DNA of 64,000 nucleotides from Pseudomonas antarctica (GCF_001647715.1 NZ_CP015600.1:5518001-5582000); one strand, 5' to 3'. Counted from the stretch's first letter, positions 23,376-31,797 are shown. Notes: a model not told the origin generated them from the letters alone. Numbers and translations: made by a program.

Positions 23376-24776
23376 ATGCAATTGTGCGAAGCGTTCGAGC
23401 CACCACAACCGTTGCTGGAATACCAGCAGGCGCCACGGCCCTACCCGGTCGAAGCACTCGGGGGTCTGTTAGGCCCTACGGTCGAACGACTGTCCGAGGT
23501 GATCGGCGTGCCCTGCGCCATGGCTGCACAATCGGTGCTGGCCAGCGCGGCTCTGGTGAGCCAGGGTCATGCCAATGCCCAACTCGACGGCCGAACCTAT
23601 CCGCTATCCCTCTACCTACTGACAGTGGCGTCCTCGGGTGATCGCAAAAGCGCGGTGGATCAGCAGGCACTGAACGCCGCACGCGACTGGGAGCGACAGC
23701 AGTGGACCCTGTATGCAGAAAAGCTCAAAGCCTACCGCGCCGCTACCAGCATCATGACCAAACCCAAAACCTCAAAGAAACACGCGGAGGCGGAAGGCGG
23801 TGAGCTATCCGAGCCGGTACCGCCGAGACTGATCATTGCCGAGCCCACCATTGAGGCTCTGGTCAAAAGCCTGTGCCATGGCTTGCCCAGCATGGGCTTG
23901 TTCAATGATGAAGGCGGCCAGTTCTTGGGCAGCAGCACCATGAGCAAAGAGAACTTGCTCAAGGCGATCACCACCTTGTCGACACTCTGGGATGGCAGCC
24001 CGATCGACCGGGCGCGCTCCATGGCCGGAGAAAGCCTGCGCGCCTATGACCGCCGCCTTAGCCTGCATCTGATGTTGCAACCCTATCTGGCCGAGCAGCT
24101 GTTCAAAGACCCGGTGATCAATGGCCAAGGCATCCTCGGCCGTTGCCTGATCAGTTGGCCCGAACGCCTGGTCGGCCAGCGGCTCTACAAGGCAATTGAC
24201 CTGAACCACGACGCCAGAGTCCAGCGCTACCAACAGCGGATCACCGCTCTGCTACAAAAGCCCTGGTCGCTTCATAAGGATGGATCACTTAATCCCGCCA
24301 CGCTGGTGCTGACATCCCGTGCCCGTCGTGCCTGGATTGATATTCACGACACCATCGAATGTCAGTCTGGCGAGTTCGGCGAGCTGGCCGGCGTCCAGCC
24401 TGTTGCGAGCAAGGCGGCGGCGAATGTACTGCGGATCGCCGGTGTGCTGGCCATGGTTGAAGAAGCCAGTGCGTTGGACGAAGCACACATCCAGCGCGCC
24501 TCCACGCTGATGGACTACTACCTGGCTGAGATCCAGCGTCTGACTGAACAGGAGCCAATAAATAGTCGACGCGAGGAAGCGGATCGGCTGCTGCGCTGGC
24601 TGGTGCAGAAAGGCCGGACCCACTTCACCATCCGTGACGTCAATCGCAACGGCCCTCGTTTTGCTCGCAAGAGCGCTGACCATACCGCCTCTTTATTTGC
24701 CGAACTGATCATTCATCGCTGGCTGAGCAGCCACGATGGAAAAACCTTCGAGGTCCGCCATGTTTCGCCTAAATGA
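23376..24776 (+). CDS. DUF3987 (YfjI-like) protein
   Basis: A 466-residue protein of the DUF3987 family, found in phage satellites and genomic islands and probably a P-loop ATPase or helicase of the primase-helicase class. A degenerate P loop is visible in VASSGDRKSAVDQ (GDRKS in place of GxGKS), and FNDEGGQFLG may be the Walker B region. Start chosen at the ATG with GGGAG 7 bp upstream; an ATG 13 codons earlier (23,337) is possible. It heads an overlapping four-gene plus-strand cassette. Exact function unknown. Confidence 0.82.
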   Translation: MQLCEAFEPPQPLLEYQQAPRPYPVEALGGLLGPTVERLSEVIGVPCAMAAQSVLASAALVSQGHANAQLDGRTYPLSLYLLTVASSGDRKSAVDQQALNAARDWERQQWTLYAEKLKAYRAATSIMTKPKTSKKHAEAEGGELSEPVPPRLIIAEPTIEALVKSLCHGLPSMGLFNDEGGQFLGSSTMSKENLLKAITTLSTLWDGSPIDRARSMAGESLRAYDRRLSLHLMLQPYLAEQLFKDPVINGQGILGRCLISWPERLVGQRLYKAIDLNHDARVQRYQQRITALLQKPWSLHKDGSLNPATLVLTSRARRAWIDIHDTIECQSGEFGELAGVQPVASKAAANVLRIAGVLAMVEEASALDEAHIQRASTLMDYYLAEIQRLTEQEPINSRREEADRLLRWLVQKGRTHFTIRDVNRNGPRFARKSADHTASLFAELIIHRWLSSHDGKTFEVRHVSPK

Positions 24777-25128
24777 CGCGGTGCGCCGCTACCAGGCGCA
24801 ACATCAACCCCAGCCAGAATTGCGGTGTGTCGCCGCCTCTGTCGCCACCTTGTCGCCACGCGACAGGCCAGAAACGACGCGGGTTGTCGCCACTGTCGCC
24901 ACTGTCGCCGCTGTCGCCACACCACCACTCGACTCTGCGCACATCGCGCATCTGATCGAGAAACTGCGTGAGGAAGGGGCACTGCTGCAACACCAGGAGA
25001 ACACCCTGCTGATCCGCCCGACACACTGGCAGCAGGTGGACAGGCTCAGCCCTCATTGGAAAGCCCTGCTGCTCTTTCTGCAAACAAACGAACACGGTGG
25101 TGACGATGGCACTGGTCGGTCGGCGTGA
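24760..25128 (+). CDS. Small island protein with VAT repeat
   Basis: A 122-residue protein whose start overlaps the DUF3987 gene by 17 bp and whose end overlaps the recombinase gene by 23 bp. It starts MFRLNDAVRRYQAQ after a GAGG site. The middle holds a low-complexity VATVATVAAVAT run encoded by the 9-bp TGTCGCC repeats. The C-terminal half (IAHLIEKLREEGALLQHQEN; HWQQVDRLSPHWKALLLFL) looks like a small folded domain. No family recognised; expression coupled to its neighbours. Confidence 0.65.
   Translation: MFRLNDAVRRYQAQHQPQPELRCVAASVATLSPRDRPETTRVVATVATVAAVATPPLDSAHIAHLIEKLREEGALLQHQENTLLIRPTHWQQVDRLSPHWKALLLFLQTNEHGGDDGTGRSA
24885..24918 (+). repeat. Four TGTCGCC repeats at 9-bp period
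   Basis: TGTCGCC at 24,885, 24,894, 24,903 and 24,912, with three more irregular copies at 24,828, 24,840 and 24,851. It is the reverse complement of the GGCGACA array at 22,400. Being 9 bp it also keeps the reading frame of the overlapping small gene. Confidence 0.6.
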
Positions 25129-26086
25129 GGGTCGCAATTTTGGCTACGGTCGTCAGCTGAGCTACGCCGGCCCACAGGCGCTAAAAGATCTATTTGCCGG
25201 CGGCCACTTCGCCACAGTCAAAGCGCACAGCGATCGCTGGCAGGCGTTCGTGCGCTGGTGTCGATCAGAGTTAGGCCCCGGTTGCAACGATGCGCGCCAA
25301 ATCGACCGACAGACACTGCAGGACTATGCCGCGTACCTGCGTCAGCAGATCCAGCTAGGCGAACTGTGCATCGCTACCGCGCAGAACCGCCTGAGCAGTG
25401 TCAACCGTACCCTCGCTGCGTTGCGCGGTGATCAGGACGTGAGGATCGCCAGTCCGAGCCAGGCGTTAGGACTGCAGCGCTCGAGCGTACGCACCCGCGC
25501 GCCGGATGGCCAAGATCATCAACAGGTGCGGCGAGCACTCGAGGCGCTTGGCGAATGGCAACACGAGCGGGTGGCCGCGATTGTCCTTTTGGCCCGAGCA
25601 GCCGGTATGCGTCTGCGCGAAGCGATCCTGGCTGACCTGCCACGACTGCAACGCGAAGCCGAACACTTAGGCCGCATCAACATCCAGGACGGCACCAAAG
25701 GCGGCCGTTCAGGGGCATCAGCGCCGCGATGGGTTGTGGCCAATGAAGAGGTGAAAGCGGCACTGCAGTTTGCTCGTAAGGCATCACCGTCCCGCAGCCG
25801 CAACTTGCTGGCCCGAGAAGAAAGCTACGCCGCATTCCTGCAACAGACCGTGCTCCCCGCCCGCGAAACGCTGCATGAACACGGGCTGAAGGGTTTCCAT
25901 GAACTGCGAGCGGCCTACGCCTGCGAACGCTACGAGCAGCTCACTGGCCACGCCGCACCGGTCAATGGTGGCCACTGCTATCGCATTGACCGCGACCTTG
26001 ATCAACAGGCGCGCCAACAAATCAGCCTTGAGCTCGGGCATAACCGGATCGATGTGGTTTCGGCCTACATTGGAGGTCGAGCGTGA
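25106..26086 (+). CDS. Tyrosine recombinase of the Integrase_1 type
   Basis: A 326-residue tyrosine recombinase. N-terminal SAM-like domain (about 25-120; ATVKAHSDRWQAFVRWC) and a catalytic domain with Arg in AAGMRLREAI, Lys in DGTKGG, HELR as the His/Arg pair, LELGHNR and the nucleophile region VSAYIGG, so all catalytic residues appear present. Start taken at MALVGRRE; an ATG three codons earlier is possible. It differs from the P4-type integrase at the island's left end. Its function may be resolution, inversion or mobilisation of the inner cassette. Confidence 0.85.
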   Translation: MALVGRREGRNFGYGRQLSYAGPQALKDLFAGGHFATVKAHSDRWQAFVRWCRSELGPGCNDARQIDRQTLQDYAAYLRQQIQLGELCIATAQNRLSSVNRTLAALRGDQDVRIASPSQALGLQRSSVRTRAPDGQDHQQVRRALEALGEWQHERVAAIVLLARAAGMRLREAILADLPRLQREAEHLGRINIQDGTKGGRSGASAPRWVVANEEVKAALQFARKASPSRSRNLLAREESYAAFLQQTVLPARETLHEHGLKGFHELRAAYACERYEQLTGHAAPVNGGHCYRIDRDLDQQARQQISLELGHNRIDVVSAYIGGRA

Positions 26087-26358
26087 CCAAGCCTTTCGAT
26101 ATGACGCTGTTCCTGAGCGGCGTACTGACCGGCTCAAAGGTCACGCAGCAACGACACCTGCGGCAAGCCCGATTCATGCAAGCGGCCATCCAACAACGAT
26201 GGCAACGCGATAATCCCTGGACCTGGCAGCTCAAGCATGTGCGCTGGTTTCTCACTCAGCACCTGAAAGACCACTCCGACGCCACCCGGTATTACTATCG
26301 ACTCACCACCCTATTGATCTGGAAACGATTAGGAAATGACCGCGAAATGCTGATCTAA
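26083..26358 (+). CDS. Small hypothetical island protein
   Basis: A 91-residue protein that starts with GTG inside the GTGA overlap with the recombinase stop, so it is translationally coupled to it. It is basic and helix-rich (RHLRQARFMQAAIQQRW; QLKHVRWFLTQHLKDH; YYYRLTTLLIWKRL) and resembles an accessory DNA-binding or core-binding SAM-like fold. No family recognised. Last gene of the DUF3987 cassette. Confidence 0.7.
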   Translation: MTKPFDMTLFLSGVLTGSKVTQQRHLRQARFMQAAIQQRWQRDNPWTWQLKHVRWFLTQHLKDHSDATRYYYRLTTLLIWKRLGNDREMLI

Positions 26359-27046
26359 CGCTCGAATCGTGGATAGGCAATCCTCCAGGCTCGCTTGCCC
26401 GCCTTCATCTGTTTCAGCGTGGATATTCTCTTGCTGAATGAACCTGCTCGAAGAACAGCGCCGCAATGGCAAAAAACAACCCAAAGCGGTTAGTCGTGAC
26501 AGGCCGATAACGGCCGATTGTGTTGAAAAAGTCGGCGTCGGTTTCCACGGCAGAAAAGTACGCGCCTGAGATTGAAATCTGTAATTTACGCAGAGGGTTC
26601 AGGGCTCATATTTAGGGTAGCAGCGTGCAAAGAAGGCATTTTCACAGATCAATGTATGGGTAGCCAGGCGGGTCGACTTTTTCAACACTATCGGCCAGAA
26701 GGACTGTTACGCACAGTGAAGCAGCGACCCATTCTGCGAAGGTCACAAGTGACAGTCGAACGTTGCAAAGTTGCGCGCTTCCCTGCAAATTCCGGTAAGG
26801 GCATGTTTCAGATATCAATGAGCCAAGATCCAACTAACCAGTTACCAATCCCAGCCTGGGCGCTGGATACTGCATGATGCGATGGGACCGGCATGCCCTC
26901 AACCTTAATGGATCATGGGGTTCATGTGCCGAAACAAGGGAAATCGCACAGACATCAACCAGCAAATTAAGAGATCAGTACGCGCTCCACTATTTCATCG
27001 CTGCACTTTTCAATCACAATCACGCATCAAAACCCTGGAGAGCGGT
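26359..27046. other. Intergenic stretch with a MITE-like insertion
   Basis: About 690 bp without a supported gene between the recombinase cassette and the DUF2158 gene. It contains a 185-bp element with 23-bp inverted ends (26,512-26,696). An open frame at 26,572-26,877 crosses the inverted repeat and has no protein character. The rest shows nothing I can identify. Confidence 0.5.
26512..26696. mobile_element. MITE-like element with 23-bp terminal inverted repeats
   Basis: GGCCGATTGTGTTGAAAAAGTCG (26,512-26,534) faces its inverted copy at 26,674-26,696, with 22 of 23 positions identical. The 185-bp interior has no gene. This fits a non-autonomous, transposase-less insertion mobilised in trans. 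GTTGAAAAAGTCG-type ends are common for IS in Pseudomonas, but the family cannot be named from this sequence. No clear target duplication was seen. Confidence 0.6.
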
Positions 27047-27259
27047 ATGACGTTTAAACCTGGCGATGTTGTACAACTGAAATCCGGCGGCCCGCACATG
27101 ACCGTAGAACAGATTGGCGAGGCTGCAATGACAGGTGAAAGCACCGTTTGGTGTGTATGGTTTGAGAAAGTTGGTGGCCGCCAAACACGACACGAAGCGA
27201 CCTTTCGACCGACCTCGCTTGAAATTACGTCAATGTCTTTCGAAATCACCAGTATTTAG
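27047..27259 (+). CDS. YodC-like DUF2158 small protein
   Basis: A 70-residue protein of the DUF2158/YodC type: MTFKPGDVVQLKSGGPHMTV, then VWCVWFE and a HEATFRPTSLE end, a small beta-barrel like fold of unknown function. Start chosen where the family motif begins, with GGAG 6 bp upstream. It ends 11 bp before the caspase-helicase start, so both are probably one transcript. It may be a regulatory or chaperone partner of that protein; this is inference. Confidence 0.8.
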   Translation: MTFKPGDVVQLKSGGPHMTVEQIGEAAMTGESTVWCVWFEKVGGRQTRHEATFRPTSLEITSMSFEITSI

Positions 27260-27270
27260 AGGGTAGCACT

Positions 27271-30264
27271 ATGATGCGCGCCGCGTTCCTGGGGATTGAT
27301 AGGTATCACGATCCGTTAGTGGGTGATCTGACGGGGGCGGCGCGGGATGCGACGGCACTGTGGGCCGTCATGTCGGATTCAATAGAAGGCTTGGATGCCC
27401 AGTTGATTACCAACGAAGATGCCACTGTAGATGCGATGAGGGCGGCGATAGAGGCCACCTTGAGTGCAGCCAACGAGGATGATGTCGTCATGTTTGGCTT
27501 CGCGGGGCATGGGACACCGGACCATCGGCTCGTACTGCACGACACAGAAGTTGATAATTTACCTGGCACAACACTTGGGATGGACGAACTCGCGCGATGG
27601 TTTCGCGGCACGAAAGCGCGGGCCGTCATTCTTCTTTTGGATTGCTGCTTCAGCGGCGGAGCGTCCGCGCGGGTTCTCAACGTAGGGTTGATACCACGCA
27701 ATGCTGTTGCTTTCCCATTGGTCGAAGTGGCTGGCCAGGGTCGCATTTTGTTTGCCGCCTCATCCGCAGATCAGGAAGCAATGGAAGATCCACAGTCACG
27801 CCACGGCCTGTTCACAAAGGCGATTATAGACACTCTATTGGCTGCGGACGCTCCCCTTGGGATGCTGGAGTTGGTGGATAAAGTCACGCGGCTTGTCAGT
27901 GTCAACGCGCAGCGCTATGGGTATGTACAGTCGCCCACCATGTTTGGTCAGACACAAGGAGAGGTCCTAATACCACCGGGTCGCGTAGGCGACCGTTATC
28001 GTGCCGCCTTCCCAGAATATGGAAATTTTCAAACGAACGGCGAGATTCTCGAACTCACGAACGCAGGCATTCCTAACGAAGCGGCGGATGCTTGGAATGA
28101 GCGTTTCCCAGCTGGCCTTAATACCTTGCAGATTGATGCGATCAACGACAAGGGCGTGCTGAGTGGCCAATCCCTCATGGTCGTAGCTCCAACCAGCGCA
28201 GGAAAGACTTTCATAGGCGAACTGGCCGCAATTAAAGCCATCGCAGCAGGGAAAAAAGCCGTTTTTCTGCTGCCTTACAAGGCGTTAGTAAACGAAAAAT
28301 TTGAGGATTTTTCGGCACTTTATGGTGATCGGTTAGGTCTTCGGATCGCCCGGTGTAGCGGCGACTGGCAGGACCAAGTAAGCACCGTTCTGCGGGGCAA
28401 GTACGACATTGCCTTCTTTACCTATGAGAAATTTTTAAGCCTGTCAGTTTCTTCATCCCATATGCTCAATCAGATAGGGTTGGTGGTCTTGGACGAGGCT
28501 CAATTCATCACCGAGCCTGGACGAGGCATGGTGGTAGAGTTATTGCTTACCAGCATAATCAGCGCTCGGCGCCGGGGCGTGTGCCCTCAGCTCATCACGC
28601 TAAGCGCCGTCATAGGCCACGCCAACAGCATGGACAGCTGGCTCGGTTGCGGATTGCTTCAAACGAATTATCGACCCGTGCCTTTGATCGAAGGTGTGAT
28701 GGATCGAAGCGGCGCTTTTACTCGGCTTGGACCGAATGGGCCGGAAACAGTGCAGTTAATCGCCCGTCACGAAATCCGGCAACGCCGCCAAAAACCGTCC
28801 TCGCAAGACATGATCGTGCCCCTCGTACGCAACCTCATAGAAGCCGGGGAAAAGGTTATTATTTTTCGTAACGCGCGTGGACCGGCGAGTGGTTGCGCCG
28901 AATATCTCGCAAGTGAGCTTGGGCTGGAGGCGGCACAAGACGTAATTGACGCACTGCCCGAAGGCGATCCCTCCGCAATGTCCCAAAGTCTGCGTCGTGC
29001 TCTAGCTGGCGGCGTGGCATTTCACAATGGCGACTTGACACGCGACGAGCGAGTGGCGGTTGAACGCGGCTTTCGAGAGCCCAATGGACTAATCAAAGCC
29101 CTTGTGGCGACGAGTACCGTAGCAGCTGGAGTAAACACACCCGCATCAACCGTCATCATTGCCGAAACAGACTTCCCCGGCCGATCCCGCACCCCCTACA
29201 CAGTCGCGCAGTACAAAAATATGGCCGGACGTGCTGGTCGCCTTGGCTATGAAGCCGAAGGTCGATCAGTCCTTCTCGCCGAAACACCCATGGAGCGAAA
29301 CCAGCTCTTTCGAACATATGTGCAAGGAACGCCCGAAGCGATTACCTCATCTTTTGATTCAGCTCAGCCCGGCACCTGGACTATTCGTCTTCTAGCACAA
29401 GTCCGAGAGGTTCCGCGTGATGCGGTCATTGACCTAATCGCAAACACCTACGGAGGTTTCCTTGCCGCGCTGCACTACCCCAATTGGCGGGATCGTATGG
29501 CCAGCTCGCTGGAACAGCTCCTTAACCGAATGATTGATCAAGGTCTGATTGACCAAGAAGGCGAAAACCTCCGCCTGACCATGCTTGGACGTGCATGTGG
29601 CGAATCACCTTTGGCTCTGGAATCTGCCCTACGACTGGTGGAGCTAGTACGTCGTCTCACCCCTGCCGATGCAACACTGGAGAATCTGCTCGTTCTCGTA
29701 GAGGTCCTTCAAGAGCGTGATGAAGATTACACGCCACAGAGCGGCCGAAACGGAGAACCACGATGGCAGCAAGAAGCTATTGTTCGGTTTGGCCCAATTA
29801 TTGGTCGTGGATTGGCTCACAGAGCAGAAAGCGATTTAGCGTTTTATGCTCGGTGCAAACGCGCACTCATTGTGAATGACTGGATCGCAGGCGAACCGAT
29901 AACCGGCATCGAAGCCCATTACTCGGCCAATGCTTACTCTCGCGTGGGACACGGTGATATCCGAGGGTATGCTGATGGCTCACGTTTCATCTTAGAGTCA
30001 GCATTACGCATTGCTGCCATTCTGCTAGGTCGGGCCGAGGATGAAGAAGCCACGGCGCTGCTATTCACCCGGCTCGACCATGGCTTACCTGCCGAAGCCC
30101 TACCATTGTTAGCAGGCCCCTTCACTTTAACGCGTGGGGAGGCTCTGGCGCTCTACCGTGCTGGACACAGAAGCTTCGAAGCGATCTCAACGCTAGGGGA
30201 GCAGGCGCTAACGGCAATTGTCGGGCGTCGTGGTAGTAAATTGCTCGCGTTACTCAATCCGTAG
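27271..30264 (+). CDS. Caspase-like protease fused to Ski2/Hel308-type helicase
   Basis: A 997-residue fusion. Residues 1-225 are a caspase (peptidase C14) domain: FLGID start, catalytic His80 in FAGHG and catalytic Cys126 in LLDCCFSGG. Residues about 280-700 are a DEAD/DEAH helicase resembling Ski2/Hel308: Walker A APTSAGKT (306-313), DEAQ (408-411), ATSTVAAGVNTP, and motif VI QYKNMAGRAGR (647-657). A winged-helix/helical region and a C-terminal helix-hairpin-helix-like segment (TLGEQALTAIVGRRGS) follow. All key residues are intact. Likely role: nucleic-acid-sensing helicase that unleashes a protease in antiviral defence (inference). It follows a DUF2158 gene by 11 bp. Confidence 0.88.
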   Translation: MMRAAFLGIDRYHDPLVGDLTGAARDATALWAVMSDSIEGLDAQLITNEDATVDAMRAAIEATLSAANEDDVVMFGFAGHGTPDHRLVLHDTEVDNLPGTTLGMDELARWFRGTKARAVILLLDCCFSGGASARVLNVGLIPRNAVAFPLVEVAGQGRILFAASSADQEAMEDPQSRHGLFTKAIIDTLLAADAPLGMLELVDKVTRLVSVNAQRYGYVQSPTMFGQTQGEVLIPPGRVGDRYRAAFPEYGNFQTNGEILELTNAGIPNEAADAWNERFPAGLNTLQIDAINDKGVLSGQSLMVVAPTSAGKTFIGELAAIKAIAAGKKAVFLLPYKALVNEKFEDFSALYGDRLGLRIARCSGDWQDQVSTVLRGKYDIAFFTYEKFLSLSVSSSHMLNQIGLVVLDEAQFITEPGRGMVVELLLTSIISARRRGVCPQLITLSAVIGHANSMDSWLGCGLLQTNYRPVPLIEGVMDRSGAFTRLGPNGPETVQLIARHEIRQRRQKPSSQDMIVPLVRNLIEAGEKVIIFRNARGPASGCAEYLASELGLEAAQDVIDALPEGDPSAMSQSLRRALAGGVAFHNGDLTRDERVAVERGFREPNGLIKALVATSTVAAGVNTPASTVIIAETDFPGRSRTPYTVAQYKNMAGRAGRLGYEAEGRSVLLAETPMERNQLFRTYVQGTPEAITSSFDSAQPGTWTIRLLAQVREVPRDAVIDLIANTYGGFLAALHYPNWRDRMASSLEQLLNRMIDQGLIDQEGENLRLTMLGRACGESPLALESALRLVELVRRLTPADATLENLLVLVEVLQERDEDYTPQSGRNGEPRWQQEAIVRFGPIIGRGLAHRAESDLAFYARCKRALIVNDWIAGEPITGIEAHYSANAYSRVGHGDIRGYADGSRFILESALRIAAILLGRAEDEEATALLFTRLDHGLPAEALPLLAGPFTLTRGEALALYRAGHRSFEAISTLGEQALTAIVGRRGSKLLALLNP

Positions 30265-30380
30265 GATTTTAAACACGGAAACCGAGCAATGGATGATCTG
30301 AGCATCTACGAGACCACCGAAGCCCCGTAGATTGCTCATTACTGTTTTTATAGGCGGGAAGCCAGCTAAAGCTAGCCCCC

Positions 30381-30494
30381 TCAACCCTTTTTCGAAGGGT
30401 GTGGCGGAGGCGGATCACGCCGTGGTAACGGAACATCACCTCTAACGTTGCGCATAGGAGGGGGCGGTGGTGGTGGCGGCTTCTGATCGGACAT
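30381..30494 (-). CDS. 37-residue proline-rich microprotein
   Basis: A very small minus-strand frame starting MSDQK followed by eight consecutive prolines, then a second proline block (RRDPPPPHPSKKG) and a stop; 15 of 37 residues are Pro. An AGGA ribosome site overlaps the stop codon of the upstream membrane-protein gene 10 bp away, so it looks like the last gene of that unit. The eight-proline run would stall ribosomes without EF-P. Coding status is inferred from spacing and RBS only. Confidence 0.5.
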   Translation of the reverse strand: MSDQKPPPPPPPPMRNVRGDVPLPRRDPPPPHPSKKG

Positions 30495-30504
30495 TACATG
30501 TTTC

Positions 30505-31026
30505 CTAAGTCAGCGATGATGTATAGGTCGGTACGAACGCAATAATGGACGCTACGACCGCATAAATCACATATTTCGAACACTGGTCGAGCTGACTGCT
30601 ACGCCTGTCATTATTCTTAGCATTTCGCGTTGCGCCCATAATGTAGTAATCCATCATGATCTGCATGAACCAGCCATTGGCTTCAACAATGTCACCATCA
30701 TAGTAGGTAATCAGGAACCTGCGGTGAGATTCAAGATCCTCGGCCGTGGGTATCGCTAGATCATCTAGGCGTACCCGCCATCCTTGTGAGAAATGCGCCA
30801 TTGCCACCAGTACGAAGACGACAGCCATTAAGTATGAAATCCAAAAATACACTCCGGCGGTAACCGCTACCGGAGGTGCCTTCGACAGTAGATAAGACAA
30901 AAAGCTGAGGACCGCTACAATCATTGCAAGGGGTAGGTTAAGACGCCCCATCAACTTCTCTTTCCTATCCGCCTCCGCGAGATAGATTTTTTCGTAAAGC
31001 TTGTACTCTTCGTCGTCTGACTTCAT
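30505..31026 (-). CDS. Three-helix membrane protein, unknown function
   Basis: A 173-residue protein with an acidic/basic N-terminal helix (DDEEYKLYEKIYLAEADRKEK), two adjacent membrane segments (about 31-47 and 53-79), a soluble middle part (80-150) and a third membrane segment at the C terminus (about 151-167). This layout is reminiscent of small membrane effectors in bacterial defence systems such as SLATT-like or Pycsar-like proteins, but no motif proves it. Its start overlaps the upstream frameshifted gene (ATGA). It converges on the caspase-helicase gene. Confidence 0.7.
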   Translation of the reverse strand: MKSDDEEYKLYEKIYLAEADRKEKLMGRLNLPLAMIVAVLSFLSYLLSKAPPVAVTAGVYFWISYLMAVVFVLVAMAHFSQGWRVRLDDLAIPTAEDLESHRRFLITYYDGDIVEANGWFMQIMMDYYIMGATRNAKNNDRRSSQLDQCSKYVIYAVVASIIAFVPTYTSSLT

Positions 31027-31312
31027 GTGTGAATGGCCACCTCAGGGCTGACATTCTCGTTGAAAACACTTTTAACTAAATTCTCAAATCGCGCTTGAGT
31101 GCTCCGCTCCATCTGCTTGGCGACTTCTGCACTCAATAACTGAATCCCTTCAAATCCTGATGTGAGTAAACCACCGCCTGGCAACAGCCCGATACCTGCT
31201 TTCGTCGCAATCGTTATTGGTCATCTGAATCATCTTCCGTCATAGGTCTGGTGCGATCTTTATCCAAGTCGTCACCAGTTTCTACCGACTCTGGCAATCT
31301 CATTACTACCAT
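31023..31312 (-). pseudogene. Frameshifted small gene upstream of the membrane protein
   Basis: Two abutting minus-strand frames read as one protein if a single base is restored near 31,217. The first part runs from ATG at 31,312 (MVVMRLPESVETGDDLDKD .. MTEDDSDD) to a stop; the second continues PITIATKAGIGLLPGGG .. SAEVAKQMERSTQ and ends at a TGA overlapping the next ATG. One missing C in GATGACC(C)AATAACG would join them. No alternative good start exists for the second part. Either a recent frameshift mutation, a sequencing error, or a programmed shift. Confidence 0.6.
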
Positions 31313-31724
31313 GATCCCTAACGGAGGCCGGAAACATGAGGAGTCTTGTCGCACGGCTGGACTCGCTCATTCATTTCAGTCCGTACACAGTGCACTGTAT
31401 CGCTTCGTCAAGGCGCGCGCGCCTGCTTCGGCGGCCTCACCCGGTATGTGACCTCACGTCTCGACCTCACCCAAAGACACCATGGGTGACCCTAGGATGA
31501 GAGTCTTCCACATTGGCGAACAATTCGACATCCTTCTGTACAGTGGCCAAGCTCTGAAACGCCGCGGTGGACAGGAGAAAGTCGGTCGGAGACCGGCTAT
31601 TAGCTCGGCACTCATCTGGTCGTTCCGTCTGTGCAGACTGCCCATCTTGGGCAGTTCACCGCCAATCATGATTACGAAGCGTGCTGGTCAGATCGAATGC
31701 AAGCGGGTGGTCAAGTGGAGTGCA

Positions 31725-31745
31725 GTATTCCAATTGGTATTCCAA
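31725..31745. repeat. GTATTCCAA repeats at island right end
   Basis: Two direct copies (GTATTCCAA and GGTATTCCAA) 11 bp apart, about 55 bp inside the right attachment-like site. They match the GGTATTCCC repeats at 14,067-14,122 beside the integrase, supporting a shared recombination-protein binding site at both ends. Confidence 0.5.
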
Positions 31746-31797
31746 CTAAAAATTTAAATAATTATTAATGTTATAACTCAATAACTTACCGAACCGA

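Noticed and set aside
26572..26877. 101-codon plus-strand frame
   Set aside because: It crosses the right inverted repeat of the MITE-like element and shows no protein character.
31482..31757. 91-codon plus-strand frame near the island right end
   Set aside because: Runs into the GTATTCC repeats and AT-rich DNA; no ribosome site or family resemblance.
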